Shown here in pieces: positions 53,037 to 61,695 of a stretch of DNA of 64,000 bases (positions are counted from its first letter, which is position 1; each line of letters begins with the position of its first letter). A program made the position numbers and the translations under genes. A model generated the notes under the pieces. The model had not been told where the DNA came from and searched no databases. It worked only from the letters and a program-made list of their open reading frames with translations. The stretch comes from Bacteroidaceae bacterium (GTDB lineage: Bacteria; Bacteroidota; Bacteroidia; Bacteroidales; Bacteroidaceae): assembly GCA_017416805.1 (NCBI GenBank), contig JAFQBB010000020.1, positions 1-64,000 on the forward strand, in the 5' to 3' direction.

Positions 53037-53152
53037 GCTTGTTTCTTTTATTAATATTTTGTTTGTTTATACTTTTTTCATGTGCAAATATATAAAGAAT
53101 AAGGTCCTCCGCATAGAAGAACCTTACTATTATTAATATATTTTAGCCAAAA

Positions 53153-54277
53153 TCAATTCATTACAGCTTGTAATCTGTCAATAAACTCGTTGGCTTCCTC
53201 CATGCTGAGACAAAGTGGCGGAAGCAGGCGGATGACATTGGTGCCGCTTACGCCAGTGAATACATGCTGCTCTTTCAGGAGTTTGAGGCGCAGTTCTTTG
53301 ATGGGTTGTTCAAATTCCATACCAATCATCAGGCCTTTTCCGCGAACCTCCTTGATTTGGGGCAGTTTCTTCAGTTCGGTTATCAAGTAGTCACCCACAC
53401 GGGCTGCATTGTCCACCAACCTTTCTTGCTCCATCACATCCATGACAGCAAGTGCTGCGGCGCAAGCCAAGTGGTTACCTCCGAAAGTGGTGCCTAATTG
53501 TCCGTAGATAGCATTGAATTTGGGGCTGATGAGTACACCGCCCATAGGGAAGCCGTTGGCAATCCCCTTGGCTACGGTTATCATGTCAGGTTTTACACCC
53601 AAGTGTTGGTGGGCAAAGAATTTGCCGCTACGTCCATAACCACACTGTATTTCATCGCAGATAAGTACCGTATCCGTGCGGTCGCAAGCTTCTCGCAGTC
53701 CCTTCAGGAATTCGGGAGTCACCATGCGGATGCCACCCACACCTTGGATACATTCTACGATGACAGCGCACACGTCGCCCTTCTCAATTTCTGACACCCA
53801 AGCCTGCAGGTCGTTCAAAGGCAGATAGGTTGCATGGTTGTTGGCATTGATAGGTGCAATGATGTTGGGATTGGCTGTCACCTCTACGGCCAATGAAGTA
53901 CGTCCGTGGAAAGCCTTCTGGGCAGAAAGCACACGGGTACGTCCATTGTGGAACGATGCCAGTTTCAGCGCATTTTCGTTGGCCTCGGCACCGCTGTTGA
54001 TAAGGAACAGGCTGTAATCTTCGTAGCCTGAGATTCGTCCCAAGCGTTCGGCCACCTGTTGCTGTATCTTGTTAATGACAGAGTTGCTGTAAAAACCAAG
54101 TGTTGCCACTTGATTGCTGATCATATCCACATAATGGGGGTGTGCATGGCCGATGCTGATAACAGCATGTCCGCCATACAGGTCGAGGTATTCCTGACCT
54201 TGTTCGTCCCATACGTGGCATCCTTTTCCTTTGACAATGTTAATGTCGAATAAAGGGTAAACGTCAAAGAGATTCAT
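53153..54277 (-). CDS. argD: acylornithine aminotransferase (ArgD)
   Basis: A 374-residue PLP fold-type I enzyme exchanging an amino group between N-acyl-ornithine and 2-oxoglutarate in arginine synthesis. Visible: GHAVISIGHAHP, SGAEANENALKLA, ECIQGVGGIRMV, LICDEIQCGYGRSGKFFAHQHLGVKPDMITVAKGIANGFPMGG with the PLP lysine in VAKGIANG. Bacteroides species use succinylated rather than acetylated intermediates; the substrate cannot be told from sequence. Last gene of the minus-strand arg operon. Confidence 0.93.
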   Translation of the reverse strand: MNLFDVYPLFDINIVKGKGCHVWDEQGQEYLDLYGGHAVISIGHAHPHYVDMISNQVATLGFYSNSVINKIQQQVAERLGRISGYEDYSLFLINSGAEANENALKLASFHNGRTRVLSAQKAFHGRTSLAVEVTANPNIIAPINANNHATYLPLNDLQAWVSEIEKGDVCAVIVECIQGVGGIRMVTPEFLKGLREACDRTDTVLICDEIQCGYGRSGKFFAHQHLGVKPDMITVAKGIANGFPMGGVLISPKFNAIYGQLGTTFGGNHLACAAALAVMDVMEQERLVDNAARVGDYLITELKKLPQIKEVRGKGLMIGMEFEQPIKELRLKLLKEQHVFTGVSGTNVIRLLPPLCLSMEEANEFIDRLQAVMN

Positions 54278-54290
54278 ATTTTTTTATAAA

Positions 54291-54434
54291 TGAAGAGTGA
54301 AGAATGAAGAGTGAAGAATCCCATAGTCTTTACACAACAATCTCACAGGGTTATTTACTGTTCCTTTTCTTTGTGGTTTTAATTGAGACAATTTGATGAA
54401 GAGTGAAGAATCCAATTTCATTCTTCACTCTTCA
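54291..54434. repeat. GAAGAGTGAAGAAT repeats and hairpin between argC and argD
   Basis: A direct repeat TGAAGAGTGAAGAA-type at 54291-54319 is followed by a perfect 15-bp hairpin, TGAAGAGTGAAGAAT (54397-54411) and its complement (54420-54434), which runs up to the argC stop. The same word is in the argG-GNAT gap (56773-56786). Confidence 0.75.
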
Positions 54435-54435
54435 C

Positions 54436-55458
54436 TTAGAATGCAGAAGGCTTTAAGCAAAGTCCTGCTTTTTCGTCCAATCCGAACATGATGTTCATGT
54501 TTTGCACAGCTTGTCCGACAGCACCTTTCAGCAGGTTGTCTATTGTGGAGGTAACGACGATTTTATGGCCGAACACATCCACGTGTACCAATGCTTTATT
54601 GGTATTTACTACTTGCTTCAGGTCAATTGCTTTGTCCGAGTAATGAGTGAAGGCGGCTTCTTTGTAGAACTCTTTGTAGAGAGTCACAATTTCCTCTTTG
54701 TCAACGGCCTTGTCGAGCGTAATGACTTCGGTACAGAAGATGCCACGGGCAAAGTCGCCGCGATAGGGGATGAAATCGATGGTCACTTTGCCATCAGCTA
54801 CTTCGAATCCCTCGTTCAGTGTATCCACCACTTCAGGAGCATCTGCCGGGCGCAGGGTATTCAGTGTTTCGCAGATTTCGTGCAAATGCTGGTGGATGAA
54901 GAGTTTATAAACAGAGAAGTTGTCACTGCGCCATGAGAAGTGTGTAGTAGCTGCAGGTTTCTGTCCGGCACCCGTAGAGCCTGTAATGGCATTGATGGAT
55001 ACATCGTTTTTGATTAATCCATGCTTGGCGGCTGGCAATAAGCCAAGTTGTATGCAAGTGGCAAAGCAGCCTGGGTTGGCCAAATGTTGGCACCGGGCAA
55101 TCTTTGCCTTGTTGATTTCAGGCAGACCATACACATAGTCGTGTTCTCCTTTGAGTCTGAAATCCTGTGCCAAGTCGATAATCTTCACATGAGCCGGTAT
55201 CTCATGCTCCTTCAGAAACTGTTCGCTCTTGCCGTGTCCGAAACAGAAGAACACTACATCCACCTTGTCGAATGGCATCTCGTCGGTGAATGTCAGTTCG
55301 GTGTCACCCAGCAGTCCTTCGTGCACATCATACACTTTGTTTCCTGCATTGCTCTCGCTATTGGCAAAAACGATTTCCGCTTCGGGATGATTGATCAGCA
55401 GGCGGATGAGCTCGCCACCCGTGTAGCCTGCTGCGCCGAGTATTCCGATTTTAAGCAT
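54436..55458 (-). CDS. argC: N-acyl-gamma-glutamyl-phosphate reductase
   Basis: A 340-residue NADPH-dependent reductase making N-acylglutamate semialdehyde. GILGAAGYTGGELIRLL is the Rossmann motif, and the active-site Cys lies in NPGCFATCIQLGLLP (near residue 130). Dimer domain with ITGSTGAGQKPAATTHFSWRSDN and HQHLHEI. It follows argG in the operon, spaced by a 77-nt gap containing a GACCTT/AAGGTC hairpin (55482-55502). Confidence 0.94.
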   Translation of the reverse strand: MLKIGILGAAGYTGGELIRLLINHPEAEIVFANSESNAGNKVYDVHEGLLGDTELTFTDEMPFDKVDVVFFCFGHGKSEQFLKEHEIPAHVKIIDLAQDFRLKGEHDYVYGLPEINKAKIARCQHLANPGCFATCIQLGLLPAAKHGLIKNDVSINAITGSTGAGQKPAATTHFSWRSDNFSVYKLFIHQHLHEICETLNTLRPADAPEVVDTLNEGFEVADGKVTIDFIPYRGDFARGIFCTEVITLDKAVDKEEIVTLYKEFYKEAAFTHYSDKAIDLKQVVNTNKALVHVDVFGHKIVVTSTIDNLLKGAVGQAVQNMNIMFGLDEKAGLCLKPSAF

Positions 55459-55535
55459 ATTCTATTTTATTAAGTTTTAGGGACCTTAGAGACTTTAAGG
55501 TCTTTCGGGTCTTTAGAATCTAAGATAGGGAGGGG

Positions 55536-56741
55536 TTACCTCTCCTCATCAGGATGTGCCAGATAGTAGGCACGCAGGGCAGTAGAGCTTACTTTGATGA
55601 ATCCCTTGGCATCGTCGCTACTCCATGCCTTGGCTGTTTCGCCATACTCGCCGAGTTTATTTTTGACAAGGTCATTGGGGGAATCGACACCCATGGTTTG
55701 GAAGGTGTAAGGACGGAGTTCCAATGTCACTTCACCAGTCACATTGCGCTGGCTGCTGCTGAGCATAGCTTCGATGTCGGGCATGACGGGTTCTAGGTAT
55801 TGGCTTTCATGCAGGAACATGCCATACCAGTTTGCTACCTGCTCTTTCCAGTACTGTTGCCATTTGCTCAGGGTATATTTCTCCAAGAAGCGGTGTGCTC
55901 CAATGATAAGCATGGGGGCTGCAGCCTCGAAACCTACACGGCCTTTAATGCCGATGATGGTGTCACCCACGTGGCAATCGCGACCGATAGCGTATGCTGC
56001 TCCGATTTCCTCTACGGCTTGGATAGCTTCGATCTTGTCTTCGTAGCGTTTGCCGTTGACAGAGATAAGTTCACCCTTTTCAAAACCGAGTTTCAAAAGC
56101 TCTGTACCCTCTTTAGTCGGGTGTTTCAAGTATGCACTTTCGGGTAATCCTTGTGTGCTGTCGAGAATTTCACCACCGCAGATGCTGGTGCCCCAGATAC
56201 CCACGTTGTACGAATACTTCAGTTTGGTGAAATCTGCAAAGTAGCCATTCTTGTTCAGATAGTCAACCTCTTCTTGGCGGGTGAGATTTCCATCACGTGT
56301 AAGCGTAATTATTTCTACACCTGGTGCCATTACGAGGAAAGTCATGTCGAAACGGATCTGGTCGTTGCCTGCACCTGTTGAGCCGTGTGCGATGGCATCA
56401 GCACCAATCTCATTAGCATAGCGCGCAATAGCCAATGCCTGGAAAATGCGCTCCGAACTTACAGAAATAGGGTAGCAGTTGTTACGGAGAACGTTGCCAA
56501 ATACCATGTATTTCAGTGACTTTTCATAATATTCCTTCGTAACATCCAATGTCACATATTTTACTGCGCCCAATTTGTAGGCATTCTCTTCATTAGCTTT
56601 CAACTGTTCGGGGCTGAAACCACCAGTGTTGGCACAGGCGGCATACACTTCGTAGCCCTTCTCCTTAGCCAGATACATTACGGTGTATGAGGTATCGAGG
56701 CCTCCACTGAAGGCTACTACTACTTTCTTTTTTGTTTCCAT
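55536..56741 (-). CDS. argG: argininosuccinate synthase
   Basis: Joins citrulline and aspartate using ATP. About 401 residues from METKKKVVVAFSGGLDTSYT, where SGGLDTS is the ATP pyrophosphatase P-loop; further motifs are AHGSTGAGNDQIRFD and IGRDCHVGDTIIGIKGRVGFEAAAP. The frame is open 16 codons upstream, but the ATG at 56741 immediately precedes the P-loop and is the standard start. Third gene of the operon. Confidence 0.95.
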   Translation of the reverse strand: METKKKVVVAFSGGLDTSYTVMYLAKEKGYEVYAACANTGGFSPEQLKANEENAYKLGAVKYVTLDVTKEYYEKSLKYMVFGNVLRNNCYPISVSSERIFQALAIARYANEIGADAIAHGSTGAGNDQIRFDMTFLVMAPGVEIITLTRDGNLTRQEEVDYLNKNGYFADFTKLKYSYNVGIWGTSICGGEILDSTQGLPESAYLKHPTKEGTELLKLGFEKGELISVNGKRYEDKIEAIQAVEEIGAAYAIGRDCHVGDTIIGIKGRVGFEAAAPMLIIGAHRFLEKYTLSKWQQYWKEQVANWYGMFLHESQYLEPVMPDIEAMLSSSQRNVTGEVTLELRPYTFQTMGVDSPNDLVKNKLGEYGETAKAWSSDDAKGFIKVSSTALRAYYLAHPDEER

Positions 56742-56772
56742 ATCGTTTTTGTTTAGTTGAAGAGAGAAGAGA

Positions 56773-56920
56773 GAAGAGTGAAGAATCAAAAACTTTAAGT
56801 ATTCTTCATCACTCTATTGTCCGCCCTTTCGCTCTTCGTCCTTTTATTATTTTTTATTTTATCTCTATAGAGTAAATAGCATAAGAATCACTATTAGATT
56901 TTTCGTTCTTCACTCTTCGT
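56773..56920. repeat. GAAGAGTGAAGAAT inverted repeats between argG and the GNAT gene
   Basis: GAAGAGTGAAGAAT at 56773-56786, ATTCTTCATCACTCT at 56801-56815 and TTCTTCACTCTTCGTGAGAG at 56906-56925 (over the GNAT stop) are related inverted words. They share sequence with the argC-argD gap but no gene. Confidence 0.6.
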
Positions 56921-57488
56921 GAGAGTCAGAGTGGGCTTTGGCCTTTTTCTCCGGGTCATACAGCATTGCTGTACAGATGCAGTAGCGGCGACCGGTACGT
57001 TCCAACACATCGTGATTTATGCATCCTTCACATCCTCTCCAGAAAGCTTCATCATCGGTCAGTTCGGCAAAGGGTACGGGAACATATCCTAGTTCGGTGT
57101 TGATTTTCATTACGGCTCCACCACTGGTCAGTCCAAATAATTTGGCATGAGGCCAACGGAGACGGCTCAGTGTGAAGGCTGCTTTTTTGATGCGCTTGGC
57201 AAGTCCTTGTCCACGGAATTTTTCTACTACAATAAGTCCGGAATTGGCTACATATTGCTTGTTGCCCCAACTTTCAATATAGCAGAACCCTGCAAATTCA
57301 TCGCCATAAAGTGCGATGATAGCTTTCCCTTCTTTCATCTTCTGTGCCACGTATTCATGAGTACGTTTGGCTATACCTGTGCCGCGTACTTTGGCTGCAG
57401 CTGTAATGGTTTCCAGAATAGTGTCCACATAGACCTCGTGTGAAGCGTCTGCCACCATGACGTCTATGGGCATTGATTGTGTATCCAT
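56910..57488 (-). CDS. GNAT acyltransferase, probable N-acylglutamate synthase
   Basis: A 192-residue GNAT protein. The acyl-CoA site is seen in LIVVEKFRGQGLAKRIKKAAFTLSRLRW (Q/R-x-x-G-x-A), followed by FGLTSGGAVMKINTELGYVPVPF. The C-terminal extension GCEGCINHDVLERTGRRYCICTAMLYDP has four cysteines that could bind metal. In B. thetaiotaomicron the equivalent gene is, to my recollection, implicated in the first acylation of glutamate in arginine synthesis. Its position between argR and argG supports that role; substrate not demonstrated here. Confidence 0.82.
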   Translation of the reverse strand: MDTQSMPIDVMVADASHEVYVDTILETITAAAKVRGTGIAKRTHEYVAQKMKEGKAIIALYGDEFAGFCYIESWGNKQYVANSGLIVVEKFRGQGLAKRIKKAAFTLSRLRWPHAKLFGLTSGGAVMKINTELGYVPVPFAELTDDEAFWRGCEGCINHDVLERTGRRYCICTAMLYDPEKKAKAHSDSHEE

Positions 57489-57541
57489 ATTATAATATGT
57501 ATATTTTTATTTTTATGTTGTTTGCTAATTGGGTTTTATGG

Positions 57542-58018
57542 CTATCGGCCGTGAATGATAGGAGAGAGAGCATGGCGTATCTCGTCGTGTGTGGCTCCTT
57601 CGCGTATAACTAACATGATGGTGTCATCTCCGGCAATGGTTCCGACAATGTCATCCAATTCCCGATTGTCAATATCGTAAGCCAAACTGCTGGCATATCC
57701 CGGGCGTGTGCGGATGACGGCAATGTTGTGCGAGAAATTAATAGAGATAAATCCCGTATATTTCATCATTTCGCTTACAGGACTGTCAGTTTCCGGCAAT
57801 CGTCGATACACCGTACTGTTTGGCAGCACATAAACATATTTGCCTGTCATGCTTGACGCTTTGGCAACTTTTAATTGCTTCAAGTCGCGCGACAGGGTGG
57901 CTTGTGTCACTCCAAGATTCTCTTTTTTGAGATAATCCAGAAGTTCTTCCTGACTACAAATCTCTTTGCTTGAAATCAACATTTTGATGACATCAAGACG
58001 GTTGTTTTTCTTTCTCAT
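57542..58018 (-). CDS. argR: arginine repressor
   Basis: A 158-residue ArgR: an N-terminal winged HTH (MLISSKEICSQEELLDYLKKENLGVTQATLSRDLKQLKVAK) and a C-terminal hexamerisation/arginine-binding domain (IAVIRTRPGYASSLAYDIDNRELDDIVGTIAGDDTIMLV, GTIAGDDT motif). First gene of the minus-strand operon, so it would autoregulate argG-C-D. An imperfect palindrome at 58093-58110 could be the operator. Confidence 0.95.
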   Translation of the reverse strand: MRKKNNRLDVIKMLISSKEICSQEELLDYLKKENLGVTQATLSRDLKQLKVAKASSMTGKYVYVLPNSTVYRRLPETDSPVSEMMKYTGFISINFSHNIAVIRTRPGYASSLAYDIDNRELDDIVGTIAGDDTIMLVIREGATHDEIRHALSPIIHGR

Positions 58019-58044
58019 TCTGTATAATTATTCCAAATGAGCCG

Positions 58045-58114
58045 CAAAAGTAGTAATAATTTTGATAGAATATACAAAAAGAGAGGATATTTTTGCATAT
58101 TTATGTGCATATTT
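58045..58114 (-). promoter_or_regulatory. argR promoter -7 box and possible ArgR operator
   Basis: TACTTTTG (minus strand, 58045-58052) fits TAnnTTTG. Upstream, TGCATATTT is repeated at 58094-58102 and 58106-58114; TTGCATATTTATGTGCAT is an imperfect 18-bp palindrome of ARG-box size. Inference only. Confidence 0.4.
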
Positions 58115-58119
58115 GTTCT

Positions 58120-59190
58120 TTATGCATGAGTGTTAGAAAATCTTTCCAATGTATCTACGATGCAATCCTCGTCATTGGTAAGAGTAAGCAACAGATTTTT
58201 GTACTTCCCTTTTTTCACCAAGTGTTCCAATAAACAGAAAACCGGCATCTCTTGTGTCCAATATTTTTCGCCCAAGAAAATCATAGGACTGGCATAGCCG
58301 AAACTAAGATAATGATTCTGCACGGCTTCTTGGAAAATTTCTTGTAACGTACCCGCACTTCCGGGTGAATAAATCAGTCCCCCTTTAGCGATAGTCAATA
58401 ATCCATCCTCGCGCAATGCATTCTCAAAGTACTTCGCAATATGGGTAGCAAAGGGGGTGGCAGGTTCGTGACCGTAGAGCCAAGTGGGTACACCCAAACT
58501 TATATAATGTTCTTGTGGAAATCGTTCACGTACCTGAAAAGCTGTATCCAACCATTCGCGTTCCTTGAAGGAGGGTGCTTTTTCAAGTATCTTCAAAGCC
58601 TCATCCAGTTCTTCTTTCGTGCGTCCAGCCATCCACGCGCCCAGATGAGTGGCCTCCATAGCACCTGGCCCGCCACCACTGATAAGCAAGAATTCCATTT
58701 CGGTCAATCGCTTGCTGATATGGACAATCTGGCGGTATGCTTTGTCTGTCCGCAACAATCCGTGTCCTCCCATGATTCCTACAATTCGGCGTTCGTCATA
58801 AGTGGCCAGCATTTCGTGCATGGTGTGGGTTATGGCATGGTCGTGCAGTGTGCGGGCCAGTGTTTCACGTACATCCTTGCAGTCTTTCCCTTTCTTTAGA
58901 TAATATTGGTAAACGCGATTGTCGTAACAATTTGCATAACTCTCAGGTTCGCCTATGCGATATCCCTCATAGAGAGACTCAGGTGTGTATAGTTGTGTTC
59001 TGCGTAGGTCTGCCAATTGTTTCTCTTGCGCTATACCAATAAGTGTGTTAATGGCTTCTACCTCCAAATAGGGAACTTCATATTTGGTTGTCCTTTTCAC
59101 TTGTGGCTTCCGCTGTTTGGACTTTTCCCAAGCAACCTTGCGTGCCTGATATTGTTCGTATTGCTTTTCCAGATAATTGTCTGCCATCAT
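58120..59190 (-). CDS. LOG-family (lysine-decarboxylase-like) protein
   Basis: About 356 residues. The Rossmann-like LOG motifs are present: a glycine-rich GGGPGAMEATHLGAW and PGSAGTLQEIFQEAV (variant of PGGxGTxxE). It has a long N-terminal helical part absent from the short cytokinin-type LOG proteins, resembling the pyrimidine/purine nucleotide 5'-monophosphate nucleosidase (PpnN-like) or long LOG group. Activity: nucleotide hydrolysis is the most likely, not proven. The start at 59190 (MM) or 59187; the frame is open 16 codons upstream but is probably leader. Confidence 0.85.
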   Translation of the reverse strand: MMADNYLEKQYEQYQARKVAWEKSKQRKPQVKRTTKYEVPYLEVEAINTLIGIAQEKQLADLRRTQLYTPESLYEGYRIGEPESYANCYDNRVYQYYLKKGKDCKDVRETLARTLHDHAITHTMHEMLATYDERRIVGIMGGHGLLRTDKAYRQIVHISKRLTEMEFLLISGGGPGAMEATHLGAWMAGRTKEELDEALKILEKAPSFKEREWLDTAFQVRERFPQEHYISLGVPTWLYGHEPATPFATHIAKYFENALREDGLLTIAKGGLIYSPGSAGTLQEIFQEAVQNHYLSFGYASPMIFLGEKYWTQEMPVFCLLEHLVKKGKYKNLLLTLTNDEDCIVDTLERFSNTHA

Positions 59191-59379
59191 TTCGCTTTTT
59201 TTGCGGAGCGAAGATACTACAAACTTGTTAAATGGCAAAAGGAAACGATTGTATTTTACAAGGGAATGGTGTTATTCCGTTAATCTGATGTATCGTCGTA
59301 AGGGATATCAAGAGATATTCTTGTTTTGCCGAAGTCTGAGATCAGTTTGCCTTGCTCTTTCTTTAGTTTGTCTTTAGTC

Positions 59380-59451
59380 AAAAGTTTAATCAGCACTGCT
59401 AACACATAACTACCATTGTTAATCACATAATCAGCTGCTGATTAAACTTTT
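59380..59451. repeat. perfect 16-bp inverted repeat in a divergent promoter region
   Basis: AAAAGTTTAATCAGCA (59380-59395) and TGCTGATTAAACTTTT (59436-59451) are perfectly complementary around a 40-nt loop. It lies between the divergent LOG (-) and glycosyltransferase (+) genes, so it could bind a regulator of either. The rest of the 417-nt gap holds no other feature I can support, except TATCTTCG at 59574-59581 as a weak -7 box. Confidence 0.7.
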
Positions 59452-59607
59452 CTCTTTTGAGAAACTGGATAGAAGAACGGGCAAATCACTTTTTCTGTGC
59501 GGCAAAATTGATTTACTGCTTAAGTTTCAGCAGAAATCTATGAAAAGATAGTGGCTGAAAGCATATTTTTTCCTATCTTCGCAGCCAAACAATTGAAACA
59601 TACTACC

Positions 59608-60879
59608 ATGAGAGTTCTCATAGTCAATACATCTGAGCGTATAGGTGGAGCTGCTGTAGCTGCCAACCGATTGGCTGAAGCCTTAAATAATCATGGGGTA
59701 AAGGCCAAAATGCTGGTGCGCGACAAGCAGACCGGCAGCATCACCACTGCCGCGTTACCTGCATCGTGGCGATTACGATGGAATTTCTTATGGGAGCGGT
59801 TTGTCATTTGGTGTCATAATGGTTTTAATCGCAAGAACCTTTTTACTGTGGATATAGCCAATGCCGGCACAGACATTACCCATTTGTCAGAGTTTAAGGA
59901 AGCGGACATCATACATCTGCATTGGGTGAATCAAGGTATGTTGTCATTAAAAGGAATTCAAAAGATCTTGACTTCAGGTAAGCCGGTGATATGGACTATG
60001 CACGATATGTGGCCTTGTACCGGTATCTGTCACCATGCCCGCGAATGCAAGGGGTTTCATACTGAATGCGGACAGTGCTGGCAGCTTTGTTTTCCCAAGG
60101 ACAAGGATCTTTCGCGTAAAGTGTTGTTGAAAAAAAAGCAAGTATATGCTAAAGGACATATTCATTTCGTTACTTGTAGCCGTTGGTTGGAGGGAATGGC
60201 CCGACAGAGCATCCTTATACAGGGACACGAAGTGTGTACCATACACAATGCATTGAATACCTCGTTGTTCAAATCAGATAACCGACAGTCCGCCCGGCAA
60301 CGATTAAGATTGCCCGATGGGAAACGGCTGATACTTTTTGGAGCAGTCAAGCCTAGTGACAAGCGTAAGGGAATCGACTATTTCGTAGAGGCTTGCCGTT
60401 TGTTGAAAAGTCGTTATCCTGCATTGAAAGACGTTGCAGGTATTGTGGTTTTTGGTAACAATGCAGACGAATTGCAAACTCTTCTACCTTTTCCGGTTTA
60501 TTTGTTGGGGTATATGCATGGCGAACGAGAAATGGTGGATGTATATAATGCTGTGGATATGTATGCCATACCTTCACTAGAAGAAAATTTGCCCAACACG
60601 ATTGCCGAAGCTCAGGCTTGTGGTATACCTTGTGTGGGATTCCGTGTGGGAGGTATCCCGGAAATGATTGATCATCAAGAGAATGGTTATATCGCAGAAT
60701 ATCGCAATGTCGAGGATTTTGCTCAAGGAATTTATTGGGTCTTACAAGAGGCCGATTCTGAAATCCTTAGCCGGAAATCCCGTAAAAAAGCCATAGCAGC
60801 ATACGGAGAGGATAGTGTGGCAAAACAATATATCCAATTGTATGAAGAAGCATTAAAGAATAGTAAAAAGCATGATTAA
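59608..60879 (+). CDS. GT4-family glycosyltransferase
   Basis: A 423-residue GT-B glycosyltransferase: MRVLIVNTSERIGGAAVAANRLAEAL, then a C-terminal half with ILFGAVKPSDKRKGIDYFVEACRLL and the E-x7-E motif EENLPNTIAEAQACGIPCVGFRVGGIPEMI. A CHHARECKGFHTECGQCWQ Cys/His cluster near residue 150 is a typical insert of this subfamily and may bind a metal. It probably transfers a sugar in capsule or LPS synthesis. The start is the ATG after the open extension; it overlaps the next gene by 8 nt. Confidence 0.88.
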   Translation: MRVLIVNTSERIGGAAVAANRLAEALNNHGVKAKMLVRDKQTGSITTAALPASWRLRWNFLWERFVIWCHNGFNRKNLFTVDIANAGTDITHLSEFKEADIIHLHWVNQGMLSLKGIQKILTSGKPVIWTMHDMWPCTGICHHARECKGFHTECGQCWQLCFPKDKDLSRKVLLKKKQVYAKGHIHFVTCSRWLEGMARQSILIQGHEVCTIHNALNTSLFKSDNRQSARQRLRLPDGKRLILFGAVKPSDKRKGIDYFVEACRLLKSRYPALKDVAGIVVFGNNADELQTLLPFPVYLLGYMHGEREMVDVYNAVDMYAIPSLEENLPNTIAEAQACGIPCVGFRVGGIPEMIDHQENGYIAEYRNVEDFAQGIYWVLQEADSEILSRKSRKKAIAAYGEDSVAKQYIQLYEEALKNSKKHD

Positions 60880-61654
60880 ATTCACTCTGATTACCGTCAC
60901 CTATAATGCCGAAGCTACACTGGAACGCACTTTGCGAAGTGTGGCGGAACAGACTTATCAGTGCATTGAGCATATTCTTATAGACGGTGCGTCAAAGGAT
61001 CGTACAATAGAGATTGCCAAAAAGTATCCGCACCTTACCAAAGTTGTGAGTGAACCAGACCGTGGTCTCTACGATGCAATGAACAAAGGATTGCATCTCG
61101 CCACAGGCGACTATGTATGCTTTCTCAATGCTGGTGATAAATTGCATGGGCCGGATACATTGGAGAAGATAAGTCACTCCTTGACCCTTCTCGAAAAAGA
61201 GGGAACAATGTCTGAGCCATCCCCCCTTGGGGGAGATGAAAAGGGCTTTTCTTTACCCGGTGTCCTCTACGGTCACACCGACATCGTTGATGATAAAGGA
61301 GAATACTTAGGGCCGCGCCGTCTCAGCCCGCCCGAGCTGTTGACTTGGAAGAGTTTCAAACAAGGGATGCTCGTCTGCCACCAAGCTTTCTATGCCCGTC
61401 GCGACCTCTGCCCCGAGTACGACACCACCTTCCGCTTCTCTGCCGATTTCGACTGGTGCATCCGCATCATGAAACAGACAGACAACTTCATGCATCTGCC
61501 CTTTACCGTAGCGGACTATCTGCAAGAAGGAATGACCACTCGCAACCAGCGCGCTTCGCTCATCGAACGCTTCCGCCTGATGTGCCGCCATTACGGAATC
61601 CTCCCCACTATCACCCAACATCTGTGGTTCGTCGTCAGAGCCATAATAAAATAA
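60872..61654 (+). CDS. GT2-family glycosyltransferase
   Basis: A 260-residue GT-A enzyme: FTLITVTYNAEATLERTLRSVAEQTYQCIEHILIDGASKDRTIEIAKK, then EPDRGLYDAMNKGLHLATGDYVCFLNAGDKL (DxD-like LNAGD), and FSADFDWCIRIM (catalytic-base region). A short insert with a CCCCCTTGGGGG hairpin at about 61220-61234 codes for SEPSPLGGDEKG. It overlaps the GT4 gene by 8 nt, so both are co-translated; likely surface-polysaccharide synthesis. Confidence 0.87.
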   Translation: MIKFTLITVTYNAEATLERTLRSVAEQTYQCIEHILIDGASKDRTIEIAKKYPHLTKVVSEPDRGLYDAMNKGLHLATGDYVCFLNAGDKLHGPDTLEKISHSLTLLEKEGTMSEPSPLGGDEKGFSLPGVLYGHTDIVDDKGEYLGPRRLSPPELLTWKSFKQGMLVCHQAFYARRDLCPEYDTTFRFSADFDWCIRIMKQTDNFMHLPFTVADYLQEGMTTRNQRASLIERFRLMCRHYGILPTITQHLWFVVRAIIK

Positions 61655-61695
61655 GAACTGTAGTAACTATAAGAACTATACAAAAAAACTATAAA

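Noticed and set aside
56742-56789. 16-codon extension of argG
   Set aside because: The extension is not family-like and lies in the repeat-rich gap; the ATG at 56741 precedes the P-loop.
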